Of a stretch of 64,000 nucleotides of DNA, positions 7,461 through 16,389 are shown in pieces (the first letter of the stretch is position 1; every line of letters begins with the position of its first letter). Where the stretch lies: NCBI RefSeq assembly GCF_041821025.1, contig NZ_JBGUAY010000004.1:1-64000 (forward strand). Reading direction: 5' to 3'. The position numbers and the translations under genes are program-made. The notes below the pieces were generated by a model. The model saw only the letters and a list, made by a program, of their open reading frames with translations, did no database searches and was not told the origin of the DNA. Source of the DNA: Egicoccus sp. AB-alg6-2. GTDB lineage: Bacteria; Actinomycetota; Nitriliruptoria; Nitriliruptorales; Nitriliruptoraceae.

Positions 7461-8285
7461 ATCAGCCCGTCGCGTCGCCGGCTCGACGCCGAACTCGTCC
7501 GCAGGGGCCTGACCGTCAGCCGCACCGAGGCCCAGGAGGCCATCGCCGCCGGCCTGGTCACCGTCGACGGCGCCCCGGCGCTCAAGTCGGCGACGCAGGT
7601 GCACGCGGGCCAGGCGATCGTGGTCGCGGCACCGGCCCGTCGATTCGTCTCGCGTGGCGGCGAGAAGCTCGCGCATGCGCTGGAGCGCTTCGCGGTCGAC
7701 CCCTCCGGCCGGCGTTGCCTCGATGCGGGTGTCTCCACCGGCGGCTTCACCGACTGCCTGCTCCAGGCCGGCGCCGCCCACGTCCTCGCCTACGACGTCG
7801 GCTACGGACAGGTCCACGAGAAGCTGCGTCAGCATCCCCAGGTCACGGTGCAGGAGCGCACCAACGTCCGCGACCTGACGTCTGACCTGCTGCCGCCACC
7901 CCTGCCGGACCTGATGGTGGCGGACCTGTCGTTCATCTCGCTCGCCGGGGTGCTGCCGGCGCTGCGGCCGCTGCTCGCCGACCCTGCCGAGGCGGTCGTG
8001 CTGGTCAAGCCGCAGTTCGAGGCCGAACGCGAACAGGTGGGCAAGGGAGGCGTGGTCCGTGACCCGGACGTCTGGCGCCAGTGTCTGCTGCGCGTTGCCG
8101 ATGCGGCCCGCTCGCTAGGGTGGCGACGGCTGGACGTGACCGCCTCGCCGTTGCTCGGACCCGCCGGAAACGTGGAGTTCCTCATGCACCTCGAAGCCGC
8201 CGGCGCGGACGAGCCCGGCTTCGACGACGTGCTGGCGGCGGCGGTCGCCGAGGGACGCGCGCATCGCTCCGGGGCGGGTTCGTGA
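7461..8285 (+). CDS. tlyA: TlyA-family rRNA 2'-O-methyltransferase, apparent ATC start
   Basis: A 274-residue protein that methylates ribose 2'-O positions of rRNA in its family. Residues 5-60 form an S4 RNA-binding domain (RRRLDAELVRRGLTVSRTEA, VTVDG), residues 65-250 an FtsJ-like domain with SRGGEKL, CLDAGVSTGGFTDCLL as the AdoMet loop, VADLSFISL and LVKPQFEAERE. The first ATG/GTG/TTG downstream is GTG at 7599, which would delete the S4 domain. An in-frame TGA closes the frame at 7455. The only near-cognate codon between is ATC at 7461, with GAGGT 7 nt upstream. The gene is coupled to nadK by GTGA. Confidence 0.88.
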   Translation: MSPSRRRLDAELVRRGLTVSRTEAQEAIAAGLVTVDGAPALKSATQVHAGQAIVVAAPARRFVSRGGEKLAHALERFAVDPSGRRCLDAGVSTGGFTDCLLQAGAAHVLAYDVGYGQVHEKLRQHPQVTVQERTNVRDLTSDLLPPPLPDLMVADLSFISLAGVLPALRPLLADPAEAVVLVKPQFEAEREQVGKGGVVRDPDVWRQCLLRVADAARSLGWRRLDVTASPLLGPAGNVEFLMHLEAAGADEPGFDDVLAAAVAEGRAHRSGAGS

Positions 8286-9151
8286 AGGTCGGTCTGGTCG
8301 TGCACGCGGGCCGGGACGCCTCCGTCGCGGCGGCACGCCGGGCGTCGCAGACGCTCGCCGAACACGGGGCCGAGGTCGTCGTCGCCGACGGCGCGATCCC
8401 GGACGAGGAGTCGCCGACCGACCCCGCTGGCGTCGCGACCCTGGTGGATCCCGACGCGTTCGCGCACGGCCTCGACCTCGCAGTCTCGTTCGGTGGCGAC
8501 GGCACGTTCCTGCGAGCCGCCCACCTGTGCCGCGATGCCGACGTCCCCGTCCTCGGCGTCAACCTCGGACGGCTCGGCTTCCTCGCCGAGGTCGAGCACG
8601 AGGAGGTCGCCGCGGCGTTGCGCACCGTCGTCACCGACGGGTTCGCCGTCGAGTCCCGGGCGACCCTCGAGGTCCGGGCCCACGCACCGGACGGCACGTT
8701 GCTCGCCAGCGGCTGGGCGCTCAACGAGGTCGCGCTGGAGAAGACGGCGAGGCAACGCCTGCTGCTGATGGACGTGCACGTCGACCAGACGATGTTCGCG
8801 AAGGTGCCGGCCGACGCGTTGATCGTGGCGACCAGCACGGGTTCGACCGCCTATGCCCTGTCCGCCGGAGGTCCGATCGTCTCGCCGCGGGTGCCCGCCA
8901 CCCTGGTCGTGCCGGTCGCGCCGCACACGCTGTTCGACCGGACCGTCGTCGCCGCCCTCGACGAGGAGATCCGGGTCGACCTCGTGGCCGACCAGGCGCC
9001 GGCGGTGGTGTCGTGCGATGGGCGTGAACCGGTCCTGCTCGAACCCGGCGGGTGGGTGAGCGTCCGCGGCGACGGCCGTCCGGTGCGGCTCGCTCGCGTG
9101 GGTGCCCTCGATTTCTATGCGCTCGTGCGCCGCAAGTTCGGGCTCCGTTGA
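8282..9151 (+). CDS. nadK: NAD kinase
   Basis: A 289-residue enzyme that phosphorylates NAD to NADP. The ATP-binding GGDGTFLRAAHLC is at about residue 65, NLGRLGFLAE follows, and ALNEVALEK and STGSTAYALSAGGPIVSP are the conserved NAD-binding segments. The GTG start overlaps the tlyA stop, the same coupling seen in other actinobacteria. An eight-residue insert (PDEESPTDPA) before the GGDG motif is not catalytic. Nothing essential is missing. Confidence 0.95.
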   Translation: MKVGLVVHAGRDASVAAARRASQTLAEHGAEVVVADGAIPDEESPTDPAGVATLVDPDAFAHGLDLAVSFGGDGTFLRAAHLCRDADVPVLGVNLGRLGFLAEVEHEEVAAALRTVVTDGFAVESRATLEVRAHAPDGTLLASGWALNEVALEKTARQRLLLMDVHVDQTMFAKVPADALIVATSTGSTAYALSAGGPIVSPRVPATLVVPVAPHTLFDRTVVAALDEEIRVDLVADQAPAVVSCDGREPVLLEPGGWVSVRGDGRPVRLARVGALDFYALVRRKFGLR

Positions 9152-9213
9152 TTCCACCCGGCGCGTTCCCCAAGCGCCGTCACGGGGACACGCGTCGGGT
9201 CACGCGGCCTCGG

Positions 9214-9219
9214 TAGCCT
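9214..9219 (+). promoter_or_regulatory. Putative -10 element (TAGCCT) for recN
   Basis: TAGCCT lies 26 nt upstream of the recN ATG, giving recN its own promoter despite the tlyA-nadK-recN order. No SOS box (GAAC-N4-GTTC type) was recognised in the gap after nadK. Confidence 0.45.
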
Positions 9220-9245
9220 GCCCCGAACCGTCGCCAGGAGCGGGC

Positions 9246-10922
9246 ATGCTCGACCAACTGCACATCCGTGGGTTGGGCGTGATCGAGGACGCCGAACTGC
9301 GCCTGTCGCCCGGACTCACCGTCGTGACGGGGGAGACGGGCGCCGGGAAGACGATGGTCGTGACGGCGCTGCAGTTGCTGCTCGGCGCCCGCGCGGACAG
9401 CGGCCTGGTTCGCAGCGGAGCGTCGCTCGCGCTCGCCGAGGCCGTCGTGAGCCCGCCGCCACCGGAGGCGGCGGAGTGGCTCGGTGACGGGGACGACAGC
9501 CTGGTCGTCGCGCGCGAGATCCCGTCCGACGGCCGCTCCCGGGCGCGTGTCGGCGGTCGCCTCGCACCGGTGTCCGTGCTCGCCGACGTCCTCGGGCGCC
9601 ACGTCGAGGTCCACGCGCAACACGAGCACGTCCGCCTGTCGCGCCCCGACGTGCAACGCGCCCTGCTCGATCGATTCGCCGGCGACGCGCACGCCCGCGC
9701 ACTGCAGGACTACCGCGCCGCCTTCGACACCTGGAAGCAACTGGCCCAGCGGCGTGAACGCCTGCAGCAGGACGCACGCGAGCGGGCGCGTGACCTCGAC
9801 CGGCTCCGGTTCGAGGTCGACGAGATCGACCGTGCCGAGCTCGACCCGGCGGCGGACGCCACCCTCGATCGCGACCTGGACCTGCTGGCCAACGCCGAGG
9901 AGGTGCAGTTGGCGGCGGCGACGGCCGCGCAGGCGCTCGGAAGCGACGGCGCGGGCGAACCGGTCGGGGTGGCCCTGGACGCCCTGCGGCGGCTGCACAT
10001 CGACGATCCCGCCCATGCCGACCTCGTCGCTCGCGCTGCCGCGGTGGCGGCCGAGCTGACCGAACTCGCCATCGACGTGCGCAGCTACGGCGAGCAGGCC
10101 GAGGCCGACCCCGAGCGACTCGCGGAACTGCAGGACCGCCGGGCGCTCATCAACCAGCTGCTGCGCAAGTACGGGCCGGACATGCCGGCGGTGCTGACCT
10201 ACGCGGAGCAGGCACGTGCCCGGCTCCTCGAGCTGGAATCCGAGGAAGCCGACGCCGATGGGCTCGACGCGCGGGTGGCCGACGCCCGCGCACGCCTCGC
10301 CGAGCTGGCGCAGGACGTCCACCGCGGGCGGACCCTCGCGGCCGAACGCCTGTCCGAGGTCGTCGACGGGCATCTGGGTGACCTCGCCATGCCGCACGCC
10401 CGCTTCGAGGTCGAGGTCGCCCACGACGACGGCGAGCCCGGCCACGACGGTCTCGACCGCGTGACCTTCCTGCTCGCGGCCAATCCGGGGGAGCCGGCAC
10501 GACCGCTGGCCCAGGCGGCCTCGGGCGGCGAGCGCTCCCGGGTCTCCCTCGCCGTCGAGGTCGCACTCGCCGACGTCGACGACGCGCGGGTGCTGGTGTT
10601 CGACGAGGTGGATGCCGGCATCGGCGGGGCGACGGCGCTCGCCGTGGGGGAGAAGCTCGCCCGGTTGGCACGTGGCAGCGACGGACGCCCGCGGCAGGTG
10701 CTGTGCGTGACCCACCTCGCGCAGCTCGCCGCCTATGCCGACGTGCACTACGTGGTGGAGAAGGGACTGGCCGCCGGCCGCACCGTCACCTCCGCCCGTC
10801 GCGTCGACGATGATCAGCGCGCCACCGAACTGGCGCGGATGCTCGGCGGTGACGCGACCGCTGCGGCGGGTGTCGAGCACGCCCGGGAACTGCTCGCGCT
10901 CGCCCGCCGACCAGCGATCTGA
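9246..10922 (+). CDS. recN: DNA repair protein RecN
   Basis: A 558-residue SMC-like ATPase of double-strand break repair. Walker A GETGAGKTMV lies at about residue 31, LLGARADSGLVR is the family motif, the centre is a long coiled coil (about residues 155-370), and the C-terminal head has the signature ASGGERSRVSLAVE with Walker B VLVFDEVDAGIGG. ATG follows GCCAGGAGCGGGC. Length is usual for RecN. A short GC hairpin (10923-10938) follows the stop but lacks a T tract. Confidence 0.95.
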   Translation: MLDQLHIRGLGVIEDAELRLSPGLTVVTGETGAGKTMVVTALQLLLGARADSGLVRSGASLALAEAVVSPPPPEAAEWLGDGDDSLVVAREIPSDGRSRARVGGRLAPVSVLADVLGRHVEVHAQHEHVRLSRPDVQRALLDRFAGDAHARALQDYRAAFDTWKQLAQRRERLQQDARERARDLDRLRFEVDEIDRAELDPAADATLDRDLDLLANAEEVQLAAATAAQALGSDGAGEPVGVALDALRRLHIDDPAHADLVARAAAVAAELTELAIDVRSYGEQAEADPERLAELQDRRALINQLLRKYGPDMPAVLTYAEQARARLLELESEEADADGLDARVADARARLAELAQDVHRGRTLAAERLSEVVDGHLGDLAMPHARFEVEVAHDDGEPGHDGLDRVTFLLAANPGEPARPLAQAASGGERSRVSLAVEVALADVDDARVLVFDEVDAGIGGATALAVGEKLARLARGSDGRPRQVLCVTHLAQLAAYADVHYVVEKGLAAGRTVTSARRVDDDQRATELARMLGGDATAAAGVEHARELLALARRPAI

Positions 10923-11078
10923 CGGCCGAAGACGGCCGGTGGCGGACGTGGCCGTCCGTCGGTACCTTGCGGTTGTCGGTCGGCTGACCAGGAAGTCGTC
11001 GGAGTAGCCACCGACGCCGCCGGACTCGCTCCCCGGTGTGCGTGATCTCGCTCGCCTCCTCCGTCCCGGAGTTCCATC

Positions 11079-11906
11079 CTGACTCGTGCGCTCGCCCCTG
11101 CCCGCGCGCGTGCGAACGGCCTCGGCCGTCGCATGCCTGCCACCGTCTCGCTCGTCGTCGCCGCCGTCGCCCTGCTCACGCTGCCGCACGCGACGGCCGA
11201 CCGTGACCGCCCCGCGCCGGTCCTTGCTGGCCCGCTCGCGATGGGTCTGGTCGACACCGTCGATGCCGTCGAAGCCCTGGAAGCCGCCGACGCCGCCGAA
11301 CCGGGCGACGCCGGGGGATCGGCGACACCGGTTGGCCCGCCGGCGACGAGCACCGAGGTGTTCGCCGTCGTCGAAGGACTCGACCTGCGTCTTCCGGCCG
11401 ACGAGGTGGTGGCGCTCGGCTTCCACGAAGCCGCCGCCTCGGCGGCCCTGCCCCTGTCCCCGGTCGGAACCTGGGAGCAGACGGAGGACCCCAACGGTTT
11501 CGACCCGGCCGACATCGCCTCCACCGATGGCCCGGAGTTCCTGGTGTTGCCCAGTCGGCAGCGCGCCCAGCATCCGACGAGCGCCGCCGATGTCGTGCTC
11601 GAGGAGACCGAGCGGGTCGTCGCGCCCGTCGACGGGGTCGTGGTCGCGGTGGCGGACTACCACCTGTACGGCAAGGTGACCGACACGCTCGTGCACATTC
11701 GCCCGACCGACCGTCCGGACCTGCGGGTGGCGGTGCTGCACCTCGACGGCGCCAGCGTCGCCGAGGGCGATCAGGTGCTGGCGGGGGAGACCGTGATCGC
11801 CCCGGCCGCGCGACTGCTCGACTTCCCGAGCCAGATCGACCGGTTCGTCGGCGCCGCGCTGCCACACGTCCACGTCGAGGTGACCCGCAACGAGGTCGCC
11901 GCCTGA
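11079..11906 (+). CDS. Secreted or anchored M23/lipoyl-like protein, paralogue A
   Basis: A 275-residue protein if started at CTG 11079, which has CGGAG 7 nt upstream; the first standard codon is ATG 11133 without a ribosome site and without the basic n-region (ALAPARARANGLGRR) before the hydrophobic helix VSLVVAAVALLTL. The C-terminal half (PVDGVVVAVADYHLYGKV ... VAEGDQVLAGETV ... PHVHVEVT) looks like an M23 peptidase barrel with the final HVH, but the first His and Asp zinc ligands of active M23 enzymes are not visible. It is therefore probably a binding or structural derivative. The next gene is a tandem paralogue. Confidence 0.75.
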   Translation: MTRALAPARARANGLGRRMPATVSLVVAAVALLTLPHATADRDRPAPVLAGPLAMGLVDTVDAVEALEAADAAEPGDAGGSATPVGPPATSTEVFAVVEGLDLRLPADEVVALGFHEAAASAALPLSPVGTWEQTEDPNGFDPADIASTDGPEFLVLPSRQRAQHPTSAADVVLEETERVVAPVDGVVVAVADYHLYGKVTDTLVHIRPTDRPDLRVAVLHLDGASVAEGDQVLAGETVIAPAARLLDFPSQIDRFVGAALPHVHVEVTRNEVAA

Positions 11907-11950
11907 GTTCCGACCAGCACCGGAAGCCAGCCGCCGGCCATTCGGCCGGG

Positions 11951-11956
11951 TAGATT
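11951..11956 (+). promoter_or_regulatory. Putative -10 element (TAGATT) for paralogue B
   Basis: TAGATT lies 36 nt upstream of the proposed CTG start at 11993, the usual distance in this window, but 108 nt upstream of the first standard start (TTG 12065). This supports the CTG choice. Confidence 0.4.
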
Positions 11957-11992
11957 TCCGCGCTCAGTGCCCCGTCGAGCAAGGACCCTGCT

Positions 11993-12865
11993 CTGCGCCG
12001 ATCCCGCGCGCTGTTCGGCCGTCAGCGCCGTCGATCGCCGTACGCGCTGGTCGCCCTCGGTGGGTTGATCGCGAGTGTGGCGGTGGTGGTGACCGTCGGC
12101 GTCGTCGTGGGCGCGGGCACCGCCGTCGCGACGGCGAGCAGCACCTCGGCGGGCGTCGACCACCCGATCGCGCGGGGTGGCGGTGGGCTCGCGCCGGCGG
12201 CCCAGGAGCGCCCGGCGCGCTCCGCGCAGGCCCCGGCCGACGCCGACGCCGCGACCGAAGCAGCGGACCGTCCCGCGGCATTCGCCCGGGTGGAGGGGCT
12301 CGAGTTGCTCCTGCCGGCCGAGGAGATCGTCGTTCTCGGCTTCCACGAGGCGGCGACCCGCGAGCCGCTCGCGCTCGAGCCCAACGGCACCGTGGTCGAC
12401 CACCAGAACACCACCAAGTTCGACCCCCCGCCGTCCGACGCGGCCGGACCCGACTACGTCGTCCTGTCGTCCCGTGGGCGTCCGATGCCGGCCACCTCGG
12501 CGGCCGACCTGGTCTTCCCCGAGGGGATCGCGATCCGCTCGCCGGTGGACGGCGAGGTGACCGACGTCCGCGAGTACTTCCTCTACGGCAAGTACCGCGA
12601 TCACCGCATCGAGATCGAACCGGCGCAGGCGCCGCACCTTCGGGTCGTGATGATCCACGTCGACGGTGCCAGCGTCGCCGTGGGGGACCGGGTGGTCGCG
12701 GGCGAGACGATCGTCGCACGACAGGCACTGCGTTTTCCCTTCTCCAGCCACATCGACCGCTACACCGAGCCGCACCGGTTCGGACACGTCCACCTCGAGG
12801 TCAAGCCGGCGCCACCGCCGGGCAGCGGCGACGACCTCGACGCCGCCGGGTCCGCCGGCAGTTGA
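11993..12865 (+). CDS. Secreted or anchored M23/lipoyl-like protein, paralogue B
   Basis: A 290-residue tandem paralogue of the preceding gene. CTG 11993 with AAGGA 7 nt upstream gives a basic n-region ([17 protein letters not shown]) and a helix [16 protein letters not shown]; starting at TTG 12065 would cut into that helix. Residues 60-95 are Ala/Pro-rich. Shared motifs are [53 protein letters not shown] and FGHVHLEVK. The final HVH matches M23 peptidases, but the upstream zinc ligands are not recognisable. An envelope role is likely from the signal segment. Both genes sit between recN and pyrG. Confidence 0.78.
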   Translation: MRRSRALFGRQRRRSPYALVALGGLIASVAVVVTVGVVVGAGTAVATASSTSAGVDHPIARGGGGLAPAAQERPARSAQAPADADAATEAADRPAAFARVEGLELLLPAEEIVVLGFHEAATREPLALEPNGTVVDHQNTTKFDPPPSDAAGPDYVVLSSRGRPMPATSAADLVFPEGIAIRSPVDGEVTDVREYFLYGKYRDHRIEIEPAQAPHLRVVMIHVDGASVAVGDRVVAGETIVARQALRFPFSSHIDRYTEPHRFGHVHLEVKPAPPPGSGDDLDAAGSAGS

Positions 12866-12913
12866 CCGGCCCCGGTCGGCGTCGCCTCGTTGGCCGCGAC
12901 ACCGTCCGCCCGC

Positions 12914-12919
12914 TACCGT
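12914..12919 (+). promoter_or_regulatory. Putative -10 element (TACCGT) for pyrG
   Basis: TACCGT lies 46 nt upstream of the pyrG GTG. No pyrimidine-sensing attenuator or C-run was recognised in the short leader. Confidence 0.35.
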
Positions 12920-12965
12920 CGTCCGGGCCGCATGCGGCCGTGCCGAACATCCAGGAGGCCTTGCG

Positions 12966-14741
12966 GTGGTCAAGCACATCTTCGTGACCGGTGGTGTGGC
13001 TTCGGCGCTCGGCAAGGGCATCACCGCCGCTTCGCTCGGCCGTCTGCTCAAGAACCGCGGCCTGCGCGTGACGATGCAGAAGCTCGACCCCTACCTCAAC
13101 GTCGATCCGGGCACGATGAACCCGTTCGAGCACGGTGAGGTGTTCGTCACCGACGACGGCGGCGAGACCGACCTCGACCTCGGCCACTACGAACGCTTCA
13201 TCGACGAGAACCTGCACCGCGGCTCCTCGGTCTCCTCTGGTCAGATCTGGCAGTCGGTCATCAACAAGGAACGTCGGGGCGACTACCTCGGCAAGACGGT
13301 CCAGGTCATCCCGCACATTACCGACGAGATCAAGGCCAGGATCCACGGTGTCGCGGGGGCCGGTGGTGATCTCGTCGACGTCGTCATCACCGAGGTCGGC
13401 GGCACGGTGGGCGACATCGAGGGGCTGCCCTTCCTCGAGGCGATCCGGCAACTTCGCTACGACGTGGGCCGCGACAACATCTGCTACGTGCACTGCGCGC
13501 TGGTGCCCTACATCGCGGCCTCGAACGAACTCAAGACCAAGCCGGCGCAGCACTCGGTTCGCGAACTGCGGGCAGTCGGTATCCAGCCCGACGTCCTCGT
13601 GCTCCGCAGCGACCGCGACCTCGAGGACGGCCTGCGACGCAAGGTCGCCCTGCAGTGCGACGTCGAGGTGGAGGCCGTGATCGCGTCGGTCGATCGGTCC
13701 TCGCTGTACGAGGTGCCGCTCGGCATGCGCGAGGAAGGGCTCGACCGGGTGGTCGCGAAGCGTCTCGGTCTGCCCGACGTCGATCCCGACCTCAGCGAGT
13801 GGGAAGCCCTCGTCCAGCGGGTCCAGTCCGCCAAGGAGCGGGTGCGCATCGCGATCGTCGGCAAGTACGTCGAGCTTCCCGACGCCTACCTGTCGGTGGT
13901 CGAGAGCCTCCGCCACGGCGGCATCGCCAATGGCACCGACGTCGAGCTCGAGTGGATCGCCAGCGACGACCTGTCGCCGGCCGACGAGCACGCGATCGCC
14001 GGCACCGTCGCCCGGCAGCTCAGCGACGTCGACGGTGTGCTCGTGCCCGGTGGGTTCGGCGTCCGCGGGGTCGAGGGAAAGATCGCCGCGGTGCGCTACG
14101 CCCGTGAGCACGGGATCCCGTTCCTCGGTCTGTGCCTGGGGCTGCAGTGTGCGGTGATCGAGTTCGCCCGCAACGTGGCAGGCCTTCCCTTCGCGCACTC
14201 GTCGGAGTTCGAGCCGAACTCGCCCGACCCCGTCATCGACCTCATGCATGACCAGCGTGACGTCACCGACAAGGGCGGCACGATGCGGCTGGGCTCGTAT
14301 CCGGCCAAGCTCAAGCCTGGCACGCGCACCCGCAGGGCCTATGGCGACGAACCGGTGATCTACGAGCGCCACCGGCACCGCTTCGAGGTCAACAACCGCT
14401 ACCGCCAGCGACTCGAGGATCACGGGCTGCTGTTCTCCGGCCTGTCGCCGGACGACCGTCTGGTCGAGTTCGTGGAGCTGCCCGACCATCCCTGGTTCGT
14501 CGCGACCCAGGCCCACCCCGAGCTCAAGTCACGCCCGAACCGGCCGCATCCGCTCTTCGACGGGTTCGTCGCCGCGGCGCTCCAGCGCCGCCGCGAGACC
14601 TCCGGCCGTCTCCCGGTCGTCCTCGAGGAGGTCGCGATCGAGGCCGAGGGGGCGCAGTACGACGAGCCGACGGCGAGCGAACTGGCCGACGCGGTCGGAT
14701 TCGACGTCGTGTCCGACTCGTTCTCCGCGGCCCGGGACTGA
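12966..14741 (+). CDS. pyrG: CTP synthase
   Basis: A 591-residue enzyme making CTP from UTP, ATP and glutamine. The N-terminal synthetase opens with [20 protein letters not shown] and contains [12 protein letters not shown] and [13 protein letters not shown]. The class I glutamine amidotransferase domain has the nucleophile in [12 protein letters not shown] and the His/Glu pair in [15 protein letters not shown] has AGGAGG 7 nt upstream. The usual protein ends soon after a FVAAAL helix; here about 45 further residues follow, with an acidic stretch ([17 protein letters not shown]). That extension is not part of the catalytic core. Confidence 0.97.
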   Translation: MVKHIFVTGGVASALGKGITAASLGRLLKNRGLRVTMQKLDPYLNVDPGTMNPFEHGEVFVTDDGGETDLDLGHYERFIDENLHRGSSVSSGQIWQSVINKERRGDYLGKTVQVIPHITDEIKARIHGVAGAGGDLVDVVITEVGGTVGDIEGLPFLEAIRQLRYDVGRDNICYVHCALVPYIAASNELKTKPAQHSVRELRAVGIQPDVLVLRSDRDLEDGLRRKVALQCDVEVEAVIASVDRSSLYEVPLGMREEGLDRVVAKRLGLPDVDPDLSEWEALVQRVQSAKERVRIAIVGKYVELPDAYLSVVESLRHGGIANGTDVELEWIASDDLSPADEHAIAGTVARQLSDVDGVLVPGGFGVRGVEGKIAAVRYAREHGIPFLGLCLGLQCAVIEFARNVAGLPFAHSSEFEPNSPDPVIDLMHDQRDVTDKGGTMRLGSYPAKLKPGTRTRRAYGDEPVIYERHRHRFEVNNRYRQRLEDHGLLFSGLSPDDRLVEFVELPDHPWFVATQAHPELKSRPNRPHPLFDGFVAAALQRRRETSGRLPVVLEEVAIEAEGAQYDEPTASELADAVGFDVVSDSFSAARD

Positions 14742-14776
14742 CGAGCGCACGTCCCGCCCGCCGATACGGAGGCGCC

Positions 14777-15328
14777 ATGGCCGCCTGGTTCGAGACCACC
14801 GACCGCCGCACCGTCTACGAGGGCCGGGCGAAGGTCCGCATCGACACCGTGCGGATGCCAGACGGCGACGAGGTCGAGCGCGAGATCGTCGAGCAACACC
14901 ACGCGGTCGCGATGGTCGCCGTCACCGACGATCGCGAGGTGTTTCTGCTCAAGCAGTACCGCCAGGCGGTGGGCGCCTACGTCCTGGAACTGCCGGCCGG
15001 GATCATCGACCCCGACGACCCTTCGCCGGAGGCAGCCGCGCACCGGGAGCTGATCGAGGAGATCGGCCACGACACCGACGAGCTGCAGTCGCTGACGGTG
15101 TTCTTGAACTCGGCGGGCTGGAGCACCGAACGCACCCATGTCTTCCTGGCACGCGACCCGCAGCCCGCACCGATCCCGGACGACTTCGTCGTCGAGCACG
15201 AGGAAGCGGACATGGAGGTCGTGCGTCTCCCGCTGGCCGAGGCGGTGGCCCTGGTCGCCGCAGGCGAGGTGACCGACGCCAAGACGGTGATCGGTCTGCT
15301 CCTCGCCGAACGTGCCCTGTCCGGCTGA
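14777..15328 (+). CDS. NUDIX hydrolase, ADP-ribose pyrophosphatase-like
   Basis: A 183-residue hydrolase. The Nudix box AGIIDPDDPSPEAAAHRELIEEIG keeps the RE-EE-G metal core, with one or two extra residues in the loop before it. The upstream VFLLKQYRQAVGAYVLELPAG and downstream PGxx-type segment replaced by SAGWSTERTHVFLA are typical of ADP-ribose pyrophosphatases. ATG is preceded by GGAGGC. It lies 35 nt after pyrG, as in mycobacteria, suggesting a shared transcript. Substrate ADP-ribose is the family default. Confidence 0.88.
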   Translation: MAAWFETTDRRTVYEGRAKVRIDTVRMPDGDEVEREIVEQHHAVAMVAVTDDREVFLLKQYRQAVGAYVLELPAGIIDPDDPSPEAAAHRELIEEIGHDTDELQSLTVFLNSAGWSTERTHVFLARDPQPAPIPDDFVVEHEEADMEVVRLPLAEAVALVAAGEVTDAKTVIGLLLAERALSG

Positions 15329-15356
15329 GCTGCCGGGAGCCGGCGCCGCGGCTCAC

Positions 15357-15362
15357 TACGCT
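15357..15362 (+). promoter_or_regulatory. Putative -10 element (TACGCT) for xerD
   Basis: TACGCT lies 28 nt upstream of the ATG of xerD, in a 62-nt gap after the NUDIX gene. Confidence 0.4.
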
Positions 15363-15390
15363 GCGCCGCAACCCACGACGGGAGCGCTGC

Positions 15391-16356
15391 ATGGGGGCGG
15401 AGCCGGTGTCCGCCACGAACGCTTCTGCCGCCGTGCCCGGGCTGACATCGAGATATATCGACCATCTCCGGGCGGAACGCGGCCTGTCGGGGAACACCGT
15501 CGACGCGTATCGCCGTGACCTCGCCCGCTATGCCGACTACCTCGCGGACATCGGGGTGCCCGATCCCCGCGACGTCGCAGCGGACGACCTCGAGGCCTAC
15601 GTCGGCTGGTTGCGGGGCCGCAGCAACGAGCGGGGCCGGCGGTACGCCGAGTCGTCGATCGCGCGGATGGTGGTGGCGGTCCGAGGATTCCACCGCTTCC
15701 TCGCCCGCGAGGGTCTGGCGCCGCAGGACGTGTCCGCCGACGTGGTCACGCCCCGCGCGCCGCGGTCGTTGCCGAAGGCGCTGTCGGTCGCCGAGATCGA
15801 GGCGCTGCTCGGCGCCCCGGTCGGCGACGGGCCGCTGGTGCTACGGGACCGGGCCATGCTGGAGGTGCTGTACGGCGCCGGCCTGCGCATCAGCGAGCTG
15901 ACCGGACTCGACGTCGACGACCTCGACCGGGTCGATCGACTGGTCCGGGTCCAGGGCAAGGGGGACAAGCAGCGCATCGTCCCCTTCGGTGAACCGGCGG
16001 CACAGGCACTCGACGCCTGGCTCGTCACCGCGAGACCCCGACTTGCCGGACGCTCGCCGGCACTGTTCGTCAACGCCCGCGGCGGTCGGCTCACCCGGCA
16101 GGGGGCGTGGAAGCTCATCGGTGGGCATGCCGACCGCGTCGGTCTCGGCGAGCGGGTGTCGCCGCACACGTTGCGTCACTCGTTCGCGACGCACTTGCTG
16201 GACGGGGGCGCCGACGTCCGGGCGGTCCAGGAACTGCTCGGGCACGCAAGTGTCACCACGACACAGATCTACACCCTGGTCAGCCGGGCCGCGCTGCGCA
16301 AGGTCTACGAGCAGGCGCATCCGAGAGCCCACCGGTCCCAACCTGTCGACATATAG
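15391..16356 (+). CDS. xerD: Site-specific tyrosine recombinase XerD-like
   Basis: A 321-residue tyrosine recombinase that would resolve chromosome dimers with XerC at dif. The SAM-like N-terminal domain (LTSRYIDHLRAERGLSGNTV) spans about residues 15-100. Catalytic residues are visible: Arg in GAGLRISELTGL, Lys in GKGDKQRIVP, HxxR in HTLRHSFATHLL, His in LLGHASVTTTQIY and the Tyr in the same motif. The XerD call rests on position downstream of pyrG/NUDIX, as in mycobacteria. Oddly, the stop codon TAG lies inside a TGTCGACA inverted repeat, so coding and site sequence overlap. Confidence 0.93.
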   Translation: MGAEPVSATNASAAVPGLTSRYIDHLRAERGLSGNTVDAYRRDLARYADYLADIGVPDPRDVAADDLEAYVGWLRGRSNERGRRYAESSIARMVVAVRGFHRFLAREGLAPQDVSADVVTPRAPRSLPKALSVAEIEALLGAPVGDGPLVLRDRAMLEVLYGAGLRISELTGLDVDDLDRVDRLVRVQGKGDKQRIVPFGEPAAQALDAWLVTARPRLAGRSPALFVNARGGRLTRQGAWKLIGGHADRVGLGERVSPHTLRHSFATHLLDGGADVRAVQELLGHASVTTTQIYTLVSRAALRKVYEQAHPRAHRSQPVDI

Positions 16357-16389
16357 GTATGTCGACACAGTGTCATCGATATGTCGACT
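16344..16389. repeat. TGTCGACA site cluster at the xerD 3' end
   Basis: Two TGTCGACA palindromes (16344-16351 and 16360-16367) are spaced exactly 16 bp and form a perfect inverted repeat with 10-bp arms TGTCGACATA and TATGTCGACA around TAGG. A partial TGTCATCG (16371) and a third TGTCGACT (16382-16389) follow at 11-bp steps. The xerD stop lies in the spacer. It is the first member of an iteron family running to 32.9 kb. Confidence 0.85.

Noticed and set aside
9180-11873. Open frame of about 897 codons on the minus strand opposite recN
   Set aside because: No domain is recognisable, it spans recN and the gap after it, and its composition mirrors the coding strand.
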